Notes under the pieces: generated by a model | Seen by the model: the letters and a program-made list of their open reading frames with translations, nothing else | What the model was told of the DNA's origin: nothing | The model's database searches: none | DNA from: Ophioderma brevispina | Taxonomy: Eukaryota; Echinodermata; Ophiuroidea; Amphilepidida; Ophiodermatidae | DNA length: 64,000 bases | Reading direction: 5' to 3' | Assembly (NCBI GenBank): GCA_023653785.1 | Contig: JAMKCH010084979.1 | Coordinates: forward strand, 62,001 to 126,000 | Made by a program: the position numbers and the translations under genes | Shown here: positions 18,639-32,329 of the stretch, one piece after another | Layout: every line of letters begins with the position of its first letter | Numbering within the stretch: position 1 is the first letter of the stretch

Positions 18639-21007
18639 TAGTTGAGGTTTGAACTACCAGTTGGTGGCCTGTACTATGTTGTGTTATAATGAAGTGATTT
18701 GCTTGATTGACCAATTGATGATAGAATGCACATAAAAGTAGATTGTAGGAATTCAGTATTTGTCAGATGTAAACACAACTAGGTATTTCTACATTTAGCT
18801 TGGATCGTGTAGTAGAAAGGCAACATATTTGTTTGAAAATGTCTGCGTTAATGTTCATGTTTTATTGTAGTGTTTTACCGAGTACTGCCTGTCTAAGCCT
18901 AGTGTGCAATATGTACACACATAGTGCAGTGTGACAAAGGGCAGCATCCGTTTGGGTGAGCTATAAAGTTGGCTTTTATTTTTAGATGTATTATATCTTT
19001 TAGTAAAATCTGACAATGATTGTTGACTAGGAGAGATCCTGACAGTGCCAGGACTTCCTTGAATACCACAACTGAGAACTCCTGTGTAAAAGCAAGCATG
19101 GTCACATCTAGGCAGATATCAGGAGGAATTGGTTAGTGCTCTTGACGAAGCTTTCAGATAACTTAGTCTAATTTTGTTGTAGATTTTAGTTAGCAGGGCA
19201 TTGGAAGTAAATGTAACCTTTACAACAATTAAGAATTTTATTTATGTGAAAATATAATTCCACTTGCCGTTAACATTTTAGGGAACTTAGATTTTTAGAT
19301 TAGACTTATGAATGTAAATAGATGATGGGCAACATCAGAAATAAGCAGTGGTTGACTTTTGTATTACCTGAAATGAGATGTATTGCTAACCAGTGAAGTT
19401 AAACAATGAGCCTATCAAGGGGACCAAAATTAGCTGGGTAATTTAGTAGAAAGCAGCACACCCAAACCATATGAACACCCTGAGCACTGCCTGCCTCTAA
19501 TACAGCATTTCTGATTGGCTAAACACATCATATATTCATTTCAATAACCAGTTGAAATGCAGCTTACAAATATTTCAGCTCTAGTCCTCTTCAGCCCTGC
19601 CATCATTCTTACCATGTTGCTGATTGGCTTAAAATATCACATAAGTTCTATTGTGACCAATCAGGGTTGAGAGCTGATTTCAACATTGATGTGCAGATAG
19701 GCTAATGTGACACTGAAGGCTTAACACAGGGGCTATCACTTGTAAATGTGTGCACTGAAGTAGCATTCAGTACCTAATAATTCTAGCTTGTATTTAGTTG
19801 GCTTAGAACAGCTTATTTGTCATGTAATCAGGGAGTTGATATTAATAATAGAATCACATAGAGGGACACTGTCTTACAGTGTATTGTAAATATATAATTG
19901 CATACGATTACTGAAAGTAGTCAAGCCCTGAAGTTATCCCTGATCCCATTCAGACTAAAATGCCTGTTTTTGATTGTGGTTTACACTAATTGAATGATGG
20001 CATTGCAGGAAAACAAGATGGCATGCTCACACATCAAATTGTGATAGATGCAAACTGCACTGTTACAATGACTTATGAGTGTTGAACTGCAAAGTGTATG
20101 TGTTGTATGTGGAAACACTTGTTTCAAATGTGGTTAAACAAGATTATGATGCTGTGCAGATGATCGATTGAATTTGTGATTGATTAAATTTTGTAGACTT
20201 TAATTCAGTCAACAAATTTGTTATAATAGTATGAAGACTTTGACAAATTCATCATTGTCTTGCTCTAAGTGGTATCACTTGGGCATCAGTTATCTACCTG
20301 TGTAAGAGACTGTCATCAGAATTGCTGTTGAATTTTCTTGTTGAATCTGTAAATATTCACAATGGAAACATACAATTTCTACGTAAAAACTGAAAAAGGG
20401 GACTTGTCATGTCATTTAAAAGAAACGTCATAATCTAAGCAATAAAAAGAAAGCTTGTAAAATCTTTCATTTTGAGAGTTTTTGCATTGAAACTAAGGTA
20501 TAATTGCATATGCACAACTTGTAATCAGAAAACAGTTAAATTATTATTAAAAAACTGTGATCCATCACAAATTCTATCAGTCATCTGCTAATTGTGAGAG
20601 GCCTACGTTCACGTTAGTGATAGCCATAAGTGTTACATCTGAATGAAAATACAAATTGAACCTTTTTAAATCGCCTTTTAAATACGCATTTTTGATTTAC
20701 ATCCAATTTGACTGTGATTGAACCGTGATCTAAACATGCCTTCTAGTGTGAATGGGATTGTGCACTTTCAGCTATCAGATTCTCATCCCAAAGCACAGTT
20801 TAATAACCCCCTGGGCAATACTGACTGTTGATTGGTCATTCATAGGGTAATATCAAGTATTTAGCCAATCAGAGAAAAGGTGCATACAGATATATTCATG
20901 AGGTCTATTCCGATTGGTTCTGCAGAGGTTTTATCATGTTATATAATTTAATGAGCCGATCAAACATGCTGTCACCAGGGGATTAACATTGATTAGTCCA
21001 TTAGCTA
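18639..21007. other. Probable 3' UTR and flanking non-coding DNA
   Basis: No coding exon is recognised here. The first part should be the 3' UTR of the preceding gene. A possible polyadenylation signal AATAAA lies at 20441-20446, about 1.8 kb after the stop, with T-rich sequence nearby, but it is unsupported by any other evidence. Several CCAATCAG/CTGATTGG boxes occur between 19500 and 20920 without a clear arrangement. Confidence 0.35.
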
Positions 21008-21009
21008 TA

Positions 21010-22166
21010 CAGTCCAACCTTGTTTATCCGGCCACCATTTATCCGGATCCTTCTATTACGGCCCGCGACTGGCGGCCGATTGCCCCGCATGGTGTATTTT
21101 CTATTTTTTTTCCTTTATTTTTTTTCATTAAACACCTATTTTTTTCCGTTGAACTTGTATACTCTATATAAATAATTACCATGGAAAAAGGGGCTTACCA
21201 ACATCCTTTTATGGGTTCGTTTTATAGGGAAGTTCTCGCTAACCAATGAGGTCAAGCGGACTACATTTGTATACATCCCTCAAAAATCATAGCTGTGCCA
21301 ACATGACCGTGATTAAAAATGCCGCAATCACAAACTTTTAGGCCCGAAAAAACGGAGGGGCCGATGGACATATTTATACCGTACAAAAACACCATACACA
21401 AACACTGATTGTGCCATATTGCTTATAAGCGCACTATAAATAGACCGATATGAGCATCAATAAAATCGAAAGAACGGATAATAAAAAAAGAAGACAGTAA
21501 AAAATCACACGTACAGACTGTTTTCAAACCAAACAAATTTTTATTAAATCTACGTTTGTGACTCTATCCTAGAAACACCTTCCAAAACCGCGAAAGCATT
21601 TAGCTCAACTTGATCGGCTATCCCAGCTTCCAAATTTTGCACATCTTTTGCAGTTTCGACATGGATCGTATGATGTAATTTCATGTTTTTTAACAGGGAT
21701 TGAGATCCTTATTTCATGATTTAAAATCTGTTCTCTTGTGCTGGAACTGTGACGATGCGTGTAAATGTACGTCGGTTGAACTACCGACGGCCGACTAGTA
21801 AAGAGGCAATGATCGACCATTCAGACCAGGTGAGGAATTTCGACAGACGATCGATCCTGGAGTAGATACCAATTAAATATAGCAATACTGAAAAAACATT
21901 GCAAAAACATGTGGTATATTTCTGTTTTTTCTCACTATTTCCATTTCATCTGATTCATAACACTCACAATTTTTTACAGTGTGTTAGCTAATGTAAATAC
22001 AATACATTGTCACACACTTATCCCCACTGAACTTCACGTCTGTTTAGCCTGTGTTTAAGCATCAATCGCATATCGGCCAATCGCATATCCCGATGAGCGC
22101 CGGTCCCGACGTGTCCGGATATATAATATGGGAAATATATTTTAGATATAAACGAGGGTTGGACTG
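21010..22166. mobile_element. Tigger/pogo-like DNA transposon, non-autonomous, 1.16 kb
   Basis: The left end CAGTCCAACCTTGTTTATCC and the right end ATAAACGAGGGTTGGACTG are inverted repeats. They are flanked by TA at 21008-21009 and 22167-22168, the target duplication of the Tc1/mariner superfamily. The CAGTCCAACC...TTATCCGG start is characteristic of pogo/Tigger-type ends. The interior has no recognisable DDE transposase; the longest open frame is 71 codons on the minus strand (21605-21820). Confidence 0.8.
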
Positions 22167-22168
22167 TA

Positions 22169-25123
22169 TGATGGGCATCAAAGTACAGTCAATGCTGCAT
22201 TCATGATGTACTCTCTCGTGCAGGTTATTGTACTGTGCTGTGGGTGCTTGAGTTTCAGGTGAGTTTATGATAGCTTATGGTGGTGGTAGTAGTATAGCAA
22301 TGTTTACCTAGACTTAAACAGGGAACTCAAGTGTTTTGTTGATTTTAATTGATCATTGAGGTGTCTTATATGGTAATTTTTACCAGATTGATGCAGCAAC
22401 ATTGTTTAACCTACTTTCTTTATTTTTTCAAAGCAATGTCAAAGCAGCATGTTTTATAGCTATCGTTTTGGAAGGTTGTCCGATAGAATTGGAGAGACCT
22501 CACCAATTTTGAACCTGTTATTTTTATGTAACAATTTGGTTGCACAATGTTAAATTCACTGTCATACTTACATGTATATTTCGTATGTTAACGGGCAAAC
22601 TGAGGTCACAATTATTAGTTTCAGGAGTTCATTGGCCCTAAAATTGCAATGTTTTTTCTCCAATACATATTTAAGATACCACTGATGGCATATTTGCACA
22701 TCTTTTCAAGTGCCAGATGTACTAGGAAGTCACAGGATGGGGGGTCGTCAACGGTCATTTAAGAGTCTTTTGAAGTATTTTTAAAAAACATTCAAATTCA
22801 AACTTTTTATTATGTTTATAATTGGCAATGTACCGCATGAACAAATTTGTGGGTGTAAATTTAACCCAATTGGATACCAACATGCATACATCTTTCTGCC
22901 ATAGAAAGATGATGAGAAGGACATCATTCAAATTCAGCTGAACTATAATTCCATTTATTGGTGACCTGTTGGGATTGCTTTCTCCCCATTTTCCTTTTGT
23001 GTTTGTGCCTTACACTGCAAGAGAATTGACCTGGATGATGGGTATTGGATCTTCATTTTTGAGTTATGACAGTGTGTCAATTTCTTGCACTTCAAATAAC
23101 TAAAATTGACAGATCTGTGCTCTAGGCATACTGTAATTAGGACTTGTTACGTAACTACATGTCATAGCACGCACATGGTCGAGACAACATTCTTTGTAGA
23201 GTCTGTGCTCGTAAACAAAGCTTGTCAATATTGAAATCTAAAGTCCCCCCACACTTCTTACCTAACAATAGTTTGAGATTATTATTTCAACTGAACCGTT
23301 AGCCTTAGTAATCCACATGTTATCCTAATCTGCATCTGTAAGAAATTTGCCATTTTTTTATTTACGTCCGTACACAGAATTACAGCCCAGTGGCCCTCTG
23401 GGACTGTGGGAAACAAGGCACTGCTTATAACACAAACCTGCAAGATCGGAATCAAACTAAATTTTGTGAATAAGCTTTTCTCAAGGATATCTAGTGAAAC
23501 ATGAATGACAACAGAATAGAGTGCTGGAATCACCAAAATGCACCTTCCTTTAACCATAGATGTCTATTCTGTGCATCCCCAACCTTAAACTGTGAATGAA
23601 GTTTTTTTGAGTAATTTTCTCCACAAAATTGAGAGAGAAGGAGAGAAAAAGAAATTTTATCATTGAAAATACATTCTTTTTGTTTTCAATGAAATTTTTG
23701 TTCGGTGTGAGTGGCACACATTAAACATAGCAATGATGTTTGTTTTCAACTTGCCTCAAGAAGTTAACTTACATTTTTAAAAAAAAGAAGAAATTTGAGA
23801 TAAATATCACATTCCCCATAGGTTTAAAACTCTTTAAGTTTAAAAGACATGAAAACAAACAATTTAATATCAGAGGATTAGGCAATTAGACTCTGTGGCT
23901 CAGTATCACTGCTCTTTGTAAAGTTTGTGTAAACAAAGTACCTAATATATTACTCTGCCTCTGAGCATTGTCTGTATGAAGGTTAACAATTAGGCTAAGA
24001 GAGGAACTTGATACATTGACAATTATTGACCATTGTCATTAAAAATCATGTCATACATTCAACATGATTCAGAGGTGCTCTGATAACTGATGTAGCTAAA
24101 CAGTTGCACTCATGACATTACAAAACATATTTATATTAGTGGGAGAGATTGTTACCAAAGAATAGTTCCAAATCCATGCTCTTATTTGCACATTACACAT
24201 ATTTTGAATTTTGGCGCATATTGCACTGTTGCCAAGTTGCAATGTTTTATGTATTTCTTTTATGTGATGTAAAATAGGCCAAGGTGTCAGATCTGAGAAA
24301 CTAAACCATAAAGAGACGCTAGTTTTACTTTGTTGCTGCGTGTAGAAATTATTAAAAGAAAGCTTTGGTATTTGTAATTGTAAATTGTAATAATTCTTGT
24401 ATACAACTAATTTAGTTTAGCTTACAGCTTGTAGAAATATGGACGGGCAAAACCAAGAGTTGTGATTGGTGATGTGCTGGCTGTTTTTAAGGGTTTAAAA
24501 AAATATCCGTGGTGTTTAAAAAGATGCTACCAACCATAACGGTATAAAATTTTTTTGAGGGCAAATGGCAAAGGTTCACAGGACACACTCACATTTGAGC
24601 AGTCATTCCCACAGAGACGAGTTGAGATTGTTCTCCATATAAATTCTGTAGTGTCTGTCTGATGAATGATATGAGTGAAGACCAGCAACTTTAAAGGAGG
24701 CTGCTAGTGTGAGGTTGTAGTGAGCTTGCATTTTTTGTCCAGTGTTAATGATAATCACAGCTTGAAGTAGAGCATATTTATGTCCGATTGGTGTTGTGCA
24801 TTACTACAGTTATGTTTAATAGTGATGTCTATAAAGTATACAATGATCTTGTTACATGTAAGTAAACATTGGGTGAGTAAGAAAGAAAGTGAAACAAACT
24901 CTCATGATTCTTCCATGACCCTACACTCGGGGCTGACATTCCTTTCATAACCAGGATTAAATGAACCACATTAAACCAATGATACACTCAATGATCCCTG
25001 ACCGTCATAATATAACAAGAGGAAGTAAACTCCCACTTTAGCCCTTTGCAGTTGTACTATTCGGCATGTGTAAAACGTTCTCGTTGCATGATGGATGAAT
25101 TTTGGGGGAAGGAAAATGGTAAA
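22169..25123. other. Intergenic DNA, no gene recognised
   Basis: This AT-rich sequence contains only short open frames without coding composition or splice context. Simple A/T runs and scattered short motifs are present. I see no repeat boundary that I can defend. Confidence 0.5.
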
Positions 25124-25262
25124 CGTTTCATATAGAGTCCCAAGGATGAAATGAGATATTACCAATTGGTTCAGTCATGCGCTGTATGATGTTGTGCAGT
25201 AGCGCTTGACAGAATAAATGGTAATACCTCATTGCATCCTTAGTACTTCTATATATGAAACA
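25124..25262. repeat. Hairpin-forming inverted repeat, about 40 bp arms
   Basis: GTTTCATATAGAGTCCCAAG followed by GATGAAATGAGATATTACC (25125-25163) is the reverse complement, at about 85 % identity by eye, of GGTAATACCTCATTGCATCC followed by TTAGTACTTCTATATATGAAAC (25220-25261). The loop is about 55 nt. It could be a small MITE or a structured transcript; nothing distinguishes these here. Confidence 0.65.
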
Positions 25263-26612
25263 TCTAACTGACAAACTTGCCAGTTACATATAGAAGGGAA
25301 ATTTGACCGTTTTACCAGTATGGTAGATATCCTGGTGTAAGGTAATGGGGCTCAGGGAATATCTGCTTTGCTAAATGGGATCATTATCGCAGAGTTGTGA
25401 AGCGGGTGGTCTGATCAAGACTGAAGGTTTGGTGGGCTTGACTCACATATTCAATCTCTCATCAGTAGTAGATTTGCTCTACATAGTCTTAATAATTGGC
25501 AGTGTAATCTCTGTACTTACTGATGTATTAAATAGGTATGTACACTGCAGTGTTTCTTTTTGTGGAAGATTTTACAACTATATGTTTTCCTGGAGATACT
25601 TAAATAAACGGTGAAGAATACAATATTCTCATTAAATCTCTCTGTAAATAGCCAATTTGCCATAGCTTGTTTAATCTTGTATTATTATTACTCAATTTTG
25701 AATTTTCTGTGTGGGCTTTATGATATTATACCATATTTGGGTCACGTTGTGAGATTTGTTGACCGTGCTATTCCATTTGAAATCTGTACTGGTCACGCGC
25801 AAAATTTTTACATGGGTTTATATTTTACACATGAGCAGCTAGAGTAGTGTGAATTTAAATGTCACAAAGTATTATTGCCAATATGGTAATGTGTAGTATT
25901 TCATTGTAACCTGCAAATTCAAAACAACTGCAAGTTGGTATGTTGTCTGAAATGTGCAAATTTATGTTAAAATAATTCTGTGCTGTTCCTAGTACTTCCT
26001 GTGGAAGACATGCAGAATCTAAGCAAGTTTAAGCTTTGACACATTCTAAATCAGACATCTTGTCAAAAACAAAATCCAAAGAATTTTTTTTAAAGAAAAT
26101 ACACAAAAGGCTGGCTTTTTATTGAACGAATTTGAATGCATTGGTGTGAATCCCCAGTAATGTCTTGGAAGGGGAATTCTGCAGATGGATTCAACGTGTG
26201 TGTTCGACAGGATTGTGAGGATTTTCACAATGAAATGGCCTACTTTTGCCATGCAAACGGTTGTAGAGGGTGTTTTGTAATGTAAGGTTGCTACTGCAAG
26301 TTTTATAACAAAAAAAGAATTTTAATTGATTTGAATTTTATATAGATTTTGATTCGTAATTGATAATGATGTTAACATAGTTCTTCACCATGTTGGATAT
26401 TTGTGAAATGACAGAAGGATTTTGGAAAGAATGAAGTGTGAGAAAGTAGGCAAGTAGTGATACAGGGAAGCATTGAGTTTAGTGTGCAAACTCATTGCAA
26501 CATGATGGGAATTGAAGCAGTATTCAACAGATAAATTTGAAAATTTACTTATGATTTTGATGTTTACCACCGCTATTAGCAGAAGTCCACAGGTGGTCAA
26601 TCTTTGAAGCAT

Positions 26613-26966
26613 TTAAAGGTCCATGGCCACGAACGCTGATAGCTTCGGCCCCAGAAGCCCGAATTTTACCGGAAGTGATCAAACATTTTGGTTTATCCCG
26701 AGAAAGCAACTATTTTTCTCGTTACCCTGTGAATTCTTGGAGCCAAAGGATGTTGGTTTGGAAGTTAATGACGTGAAAATGTGCCCCCCCATTTTTGGTG
26801 ACCATTATAATTTTACACAGTACTCCAGGGCTTACAAAATCACATTTTTAGCTCTCGCATCATAATGGATTGAAATATCGATGCGACGCAAACTTTACAG
26901 AGGGGTTTTGGAGTGATGCAAATCTATCAAGATGAAAATTTCATATCCTTAAATCAGGCCCTTTAA
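26613..26966. mobile_element. Candidate short MITE with TTTAAAGG ends
   Basis: The segment begins TTTAAAGGTCCATGGCC and ends ATCAGGCCCTTTAA, giving short inverted ends of about ten bases. The interior is somewhat GC-richer than the flanks and has a distinct look, with an unconvincing 80-codon frame. It is a weak call based only on the ends. Confidence 0.35.
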
Positions 26967-28431
26967 TGTTACAATGTCTAACAGAAGAAGAAAGAAATCA
27001 AGGGCATTGCCTTATGTCATTTAAACACTTGTGTCTGGACAAATGTTTAATCCACAGACAAATCATAGGTGTTTTATCAGTAAAATTAAAGGTTTGGCAT
27101 TGAACTTTAAATTACACTTGTATAAGTCTGATTTCAGTGTGATAATTTAACTGAAAAATATCATCTATATGGGGATATACTACAATCTTGTTCAAAATTG
27201 TTGGAAACACTTTGGTGCAGATTTGGTTCCAGCCCCATCATTTCAATGTTGCAGGAGCACGAACACTTTGCCAATCTCGCACCAATTATTTCTCAACAGT
27301 GATGGGAGGGGTGGGGAGGGGGAAAGAAGTTAGTTATAGTTACAATGCATTTTAAGCATAGAGATCTTTCATAGCTGCCAATATTAACAGCGGCCCCCCC
27401 CTGTTCCAAGGACTTATGAACACGATTGTCGAAAACCACCGTTCTTGGCTCAGTGACCCGCTTCTAGCCAAAGGTGACCACAAACTTAGCAAGAAATTTC
27501 AGATCAATACATCCAAAAGAATTCTTTTATTTTAACTTACTATTTTTAAATTAAAGGCACTTCAGTGATTTGCCAAATCAGGAAATCAAAAACATCATCA
27601 AAAATTGGATTTTTGCATGTCTGTATGGACAGGAGTAGCTACCATAACATACCCTGCAAGCGATAAGGCTGAAAGCAACCTAATAAAGGACAAAATAGAT
27701 AGTTTAGTCATTACTGTCCCAACGGACCTTCTACAGCAAATGAATGGACGATGCATATCTTTGAACACTTGCTGTTTTTCTTCCTTTTTTTTGTAATTTT
27801 TCATCCGGAAAAGAAAATTAAATGCAAAATTTACGGACTTATTCTTCACTTTTACACTAATCTTGCAATTTTCGAAAATTTTGACTCTCTTGGATGGATC
27901 AATGATAGTGACTTTCAGATTATCTTATTTTCACATGCATTTAGCATTTCCACTTAGACTTGGTCGTCCATGAATATTGGAAAAGTGGTGCCATTTGCAT
28001 AGCAAACACACATTGGTTGCAATATTAGTGTTTATTTGTTATGACCATCTTTGCCTTTAATGAGGCAGTGTCAAATTAGGGGAAAGGTTGAGTAACAAAG
28101 TAACACTACTATCTCGACAAATTGATGGAGAAAATATCAACTTTAAATCCAGTAACAACTTCAATATGACCCTCCTGGTGATATGTAATGAATTATTATG
28201 TGATGGACTTCTGCTGAGAACTAGTGGCATCTTCAAAATATATGTATTACCATATGTATCAATTCTTAGAGCTTTTATTGAAAGTCTGTTCAAAAAAATA
28301 ATCATGAGTCGACCAATCAGCTACCAGTTCCAAATTTCAGTTCATTTTCACAAGCTGGTCCTTTAGTAAGTTAGAACCTTCATGTGACCGTACAGTTGAG
28401 GAGATATGCAATTTTTTTTTGCTGAAATATA
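26967..28431. other. Intergenic DNA, no gene recognised
   Basis: No exon with coding bias or paired splice sites is evident. The opposed small frames at 27.6-27.85 kb are complements of each other over the same AT-rich sequence and neither resembles a protein. Confidence 0.45.
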
Positions 28432-29515
28432 GATTAGGGTGTGTAGAATAAGAATCTGCGGTGCCACATGGGCATCCTTGGGCATTTTGAGAAATCCAAA
28501 GATGGCGTCGCAATTAATGATAATGATATTATTCAACCCCTATATTATCAAACTAGGAGTTACTATATATACTATATGATCCATGAACAAGTGTATGGCA
28601 CTTAACATTTAAGTCATACTTCAAATTCAAAAGGAGCTAAATCCAATTAATTTGAAAAAAATATGCCCTATTACAGCAATTACTGCTAAAAAATAGACTT
28701 GAAATACTTATGGTTATGTTATTAAACAAATTAAATATTATTTCTGATACTTTTAAAATTGTAACATGGCGTCAATCAATATGGCAGCAAAAACGTGATC
28801 ATCTTCAAAAAATACTTGACACAAATTTATAAGTATTACAGCCTCAAATCGAAATCAATGTGCCAAGACATGAGAAATGTACGTTTGATCCTTACCAAAT
28901 GTACAGCATACATTCAATTTGTTTTAAATGCCCAAAACGAAATAAAACAATATGGTGCAAAGTTTCAAAATACCATAGGAATTAAATTTTTACATATATG
29001 CACTCAATGTATAATTTGACACATTTTATTCCTGGGATTACCTGGATCACTTGGTTATGTCATAGTACATTTCTAATTGTTCATTGACACAATACTTATA
29101 CTTGAAGGTAATATTTAGAAATTGGTTGTCAGTGGTTTTTGAAGATATTCACGTTTCTGGCGCCATTTGATTGAGTCAGGTTAATGTTAGAACTTTAAAG
29201 GTATCATAAATACATTCTTGGTATCTAACAACATAATCTAAGTACTTTCATTGTTTATTTTTTATCGCAGGATTTGTGTTTAGGGCATATTAATTGATTA
29301 GATTGGGCGTCAATTTTGAATTGGAAAAGCTATGACTTAATGTTACAAGTGCCATACACTGTTCATTGGATGCCTCTAGTATAGCTAGTAACTCCATAAT
29401 TGATAATATTAGGGTTGAATATATAATTATCATTTAGGGCGACGCCATCTCTGAAATTTCTCAAAATGCAAAGGATGCCCAAGTGGCCCCCGGCAGATTC
29501 TAATTCAACCCTAAG
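28432..29515. mobile_element. Large fold-back element with arms of about 240 bp
   Basis: The left arm 28432-28675 is the reverse complement of the right arm 29281-29515 over nearly its full length at about 80 % identity by eye. Shared strings include GAGAAATCCAAAGATGGCGT in the left arm against acgccatctctgaaatttct in the right, and GTGTATGGCACTTaacattt against atgttacaagtgccatacac. The spacer of about 600 bp shows no coding capacity. Long terminal inverted repeats of this kind suggest a fold-back or MITE-type DNA transposon. Confidence 0.75.
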
Positions 29516-32329
29516 CATCATTTAAGAAAAAAACTTGTGTATATACTAACTCTACGTCAGGGCATAATTTGCGACCATATCCACCGACTATTTCAGATAT
29601 CAAACCTTGATTCAAAAGATTAGCTACACAACCTTCATTATAAGCATGGAAAAGGGACCATGCCAAATAAAGTTCCAAAGTGGTTGAAAACTCAGTGATT
29701 GAAGGAGTAGTCTGACTTAAAATGAGAGTTTTGGAATTGTTTGAAAATAAGGTCACTCAAAAGTCTGCTGTTTTATAAGTTTATGATTGAGAGCACAACT
29801 TTGATGTGCAGACATGTTATAGTTTTAGACTGTTTTCATACTGGCGTGTTCAGTTCAGTTCTGACAACAACATGAACCAAAAACAAGAATCTAATTTTAG
29901 GCAGGGGCTTGTTGTTCTTTCAATACCACAATGCGATGGGTCTATATACAGCTCCATGGAACTTAACTGAAATAAGGAAGTCAAGACTACAATTAGGTGT
30001 TTACAAGTGGAGTTTTCAAAAGTGCCTGTTTTAACCATTTTGGAAGTCTTGTTACAGCAGATAAATAGGTTGCAATTCAACCAAAAATTCTTCATTTTGC
30101 AATACGGTGCGCCGTCTGCGCTACCCTTTGCCAGTCCAATTTGTACCGTAAGGGTCGAATTGCGTTCAACTTCATTGATTAACACACAATTGGTGCGTTT
30201 ATCATGTTGAAAACAGCTAACGAAAGATTTTGTACGATCGAAAGACGCAGGGGTTTACTTATTTACAATAGGCCCTTTGGTGTGCATTCGAACACAATAT
30301 TATACATTATATTGCCAAACTAATGATCAGTGACGTGTTCCTGTGAATATTTGTATTAGTAGGTCTGATGTGACAGTTTCAGGTTGATGGGTCGCACCGC
30401 GGCTGATCGTTGGGGCACGCCTTATTGACAAGTTGTAAGGAACTGAGTCACAACAATTGTATTTATTGCAAACTTAATTGGATTGTATCTGAAACCAAGA
30501 AATAACTCAAATGTTCAAAACTATGAGATTCAATTATACAGTACTAATGACAGAAACCAATTCTTCAATGTGAATGTTTGGTACAAACCGATATGATAAC
30601 TTGATGTTATTTGTTTTCCCTATTGAAGTTGCAAAAAAATTAAAATAAGATCTTATTTAAACTGCTTTTGAGAAATCTGCTTACAATTATCCAACCTTTT
30701 TTGGTGCTTGACTCTGAAATCTTGTGATTAATATGTGAATATATTCCATGAGTTTTAACAATACATGATTATCTTATCAGTGTTATGGTGGGGGAGTGCT
30801 GAGTGCTTCCTGTTGAAAGTCCGTGGGAAATCGGCAAACAGCCCCTAACAGTTGTACACATTCTCTTAATGCTTTTATATGACATTGCTAAGACTGACAC
30901 TGCAGTAATACAGTGATTCTACTAGCCCATATTTGCAAGGTTGGTGTAGTGATGGTCTATGGTAGCATGTCCTGTTCAAATCAAAAATTGTTACGAAAGT
31001 GGATGACCTGATAAGATCCTATTTAAAACATGTCGTCACATGCAGCCATGGGGCACGCACTACACCAAAACACTCTTGAGAATATAGCATTACTTTAAAA
31101 CGTACTTGCACAGGTGGGAGTATAAGGAGTTTGCGCAGTTGTATTTTGTGAAAGAATCTTCAGTTGAAAAGGTTATGCAACTTCTTAGTCTGTTCTTGTC
31201 CCTAGCAGTGAGGCCGCATTAGTAGGCTGAGATACCATTGTCACCATTTGCTGAAATGCACGATGATGTCAATGATGGAGAAAATGAAAAATATCATATT
31301 ACTTTCATCCAGGTAGTAAGAGTCAGTGGTCAATCAAATACGCAACGTGTTATGATCAAGGCAATGGAAAAGGTTAGTAGGAAGCAGCAGTCTATACGCA
31401 ACATAGTGGTTACATGTGACGGCAGCAAATTACAACTTGTTGTAGGCCAGCAATGGTTAGGACGGTGCTTAGCACCATCTAACCATAGGGTCGTGTCATG
31501 AAACCAACGGTGCGATGGGGGCGGGGGGCTTTGCTTAATGCATCCATAGCAGGCAGATTTTAAGACTAAACAAATGGTTTTATATTGTACATTGTGCCAT
31601 GTCAAATCAACATTCAAAGTACGAAATCACTTGTTTTAGCATGATGTGTTTTAAATCAAGATAAATGTTTGGGAGATTGTTTCATAGTATCCTTGGTGTT
31701 CATATTTGAATAATTATGATGTTAATTTCTAGAAAACACAGCTTGAAAAAACAGGATCCCTAAGAGCCAGTTGCTCTAATGTGAACTGAGAAATGGCTTT
31801 TACTTTGGATTTCATCCCCCAAATTTTGTTCACATAGAAAAAAAATACAATGAATAAAAGAAGAAATAAAAATGGCCAATAGGTTTTGTGATATGAAACA
31901 TCACTTGGGAGGACGACCTTTTCCGTATCTATTTGGGATTTCAAACTATAAGCTCAAAATGTGAATGTTTTGAATTTACTGTGATGGTAACCACTGGACA
32001 AAAATTTTCAAACAGAGGAAAATTCTTCCTTGCCAATTGATGTATGAACAAGATGGCATTTTAACGCCAAAATGAAAGTCTTACCTTCAGATAGAGATTC
32101 CGTAATTGCGCTTAAAAATGTCAAATTTCCAAAACATTGAAAACCACAAGGAGATTGAGCAATGTTTTAAAAGTGTGTTAATTTCAAAGAACTGAGCTTA
32201 TTTTATATGGTCAGGCTGCGGTAATATGTTGTGCAATGAGTGTTAGCAATTATACAATTGGATTAAAAAAAAAATTATATTTTTTTTTTTGCATAGATTT
32301 ATATTAATATTGGTCTCTTTGCAGATTGA
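29516..32329. other. Intergenic DNA, no gene recognised
   Basis: An 87-codon frame at 31238-31501 has mildly protein-like sequence (QVVRVSGQSNTQRVMIKAME) with a preceding tttcatccag and a following gttagt, but no partner exon was found. Otherwise the region is AT-rich DNA with no recognised feature. Confidence 0.4.

Noticed and set aside
31238..31501. 87-codon frame with somewhat protein-like sequence and possible splice signals
   Set aside because: No neighbouring exon in a compatible phase and no homology that I recognise; too short to support alone.
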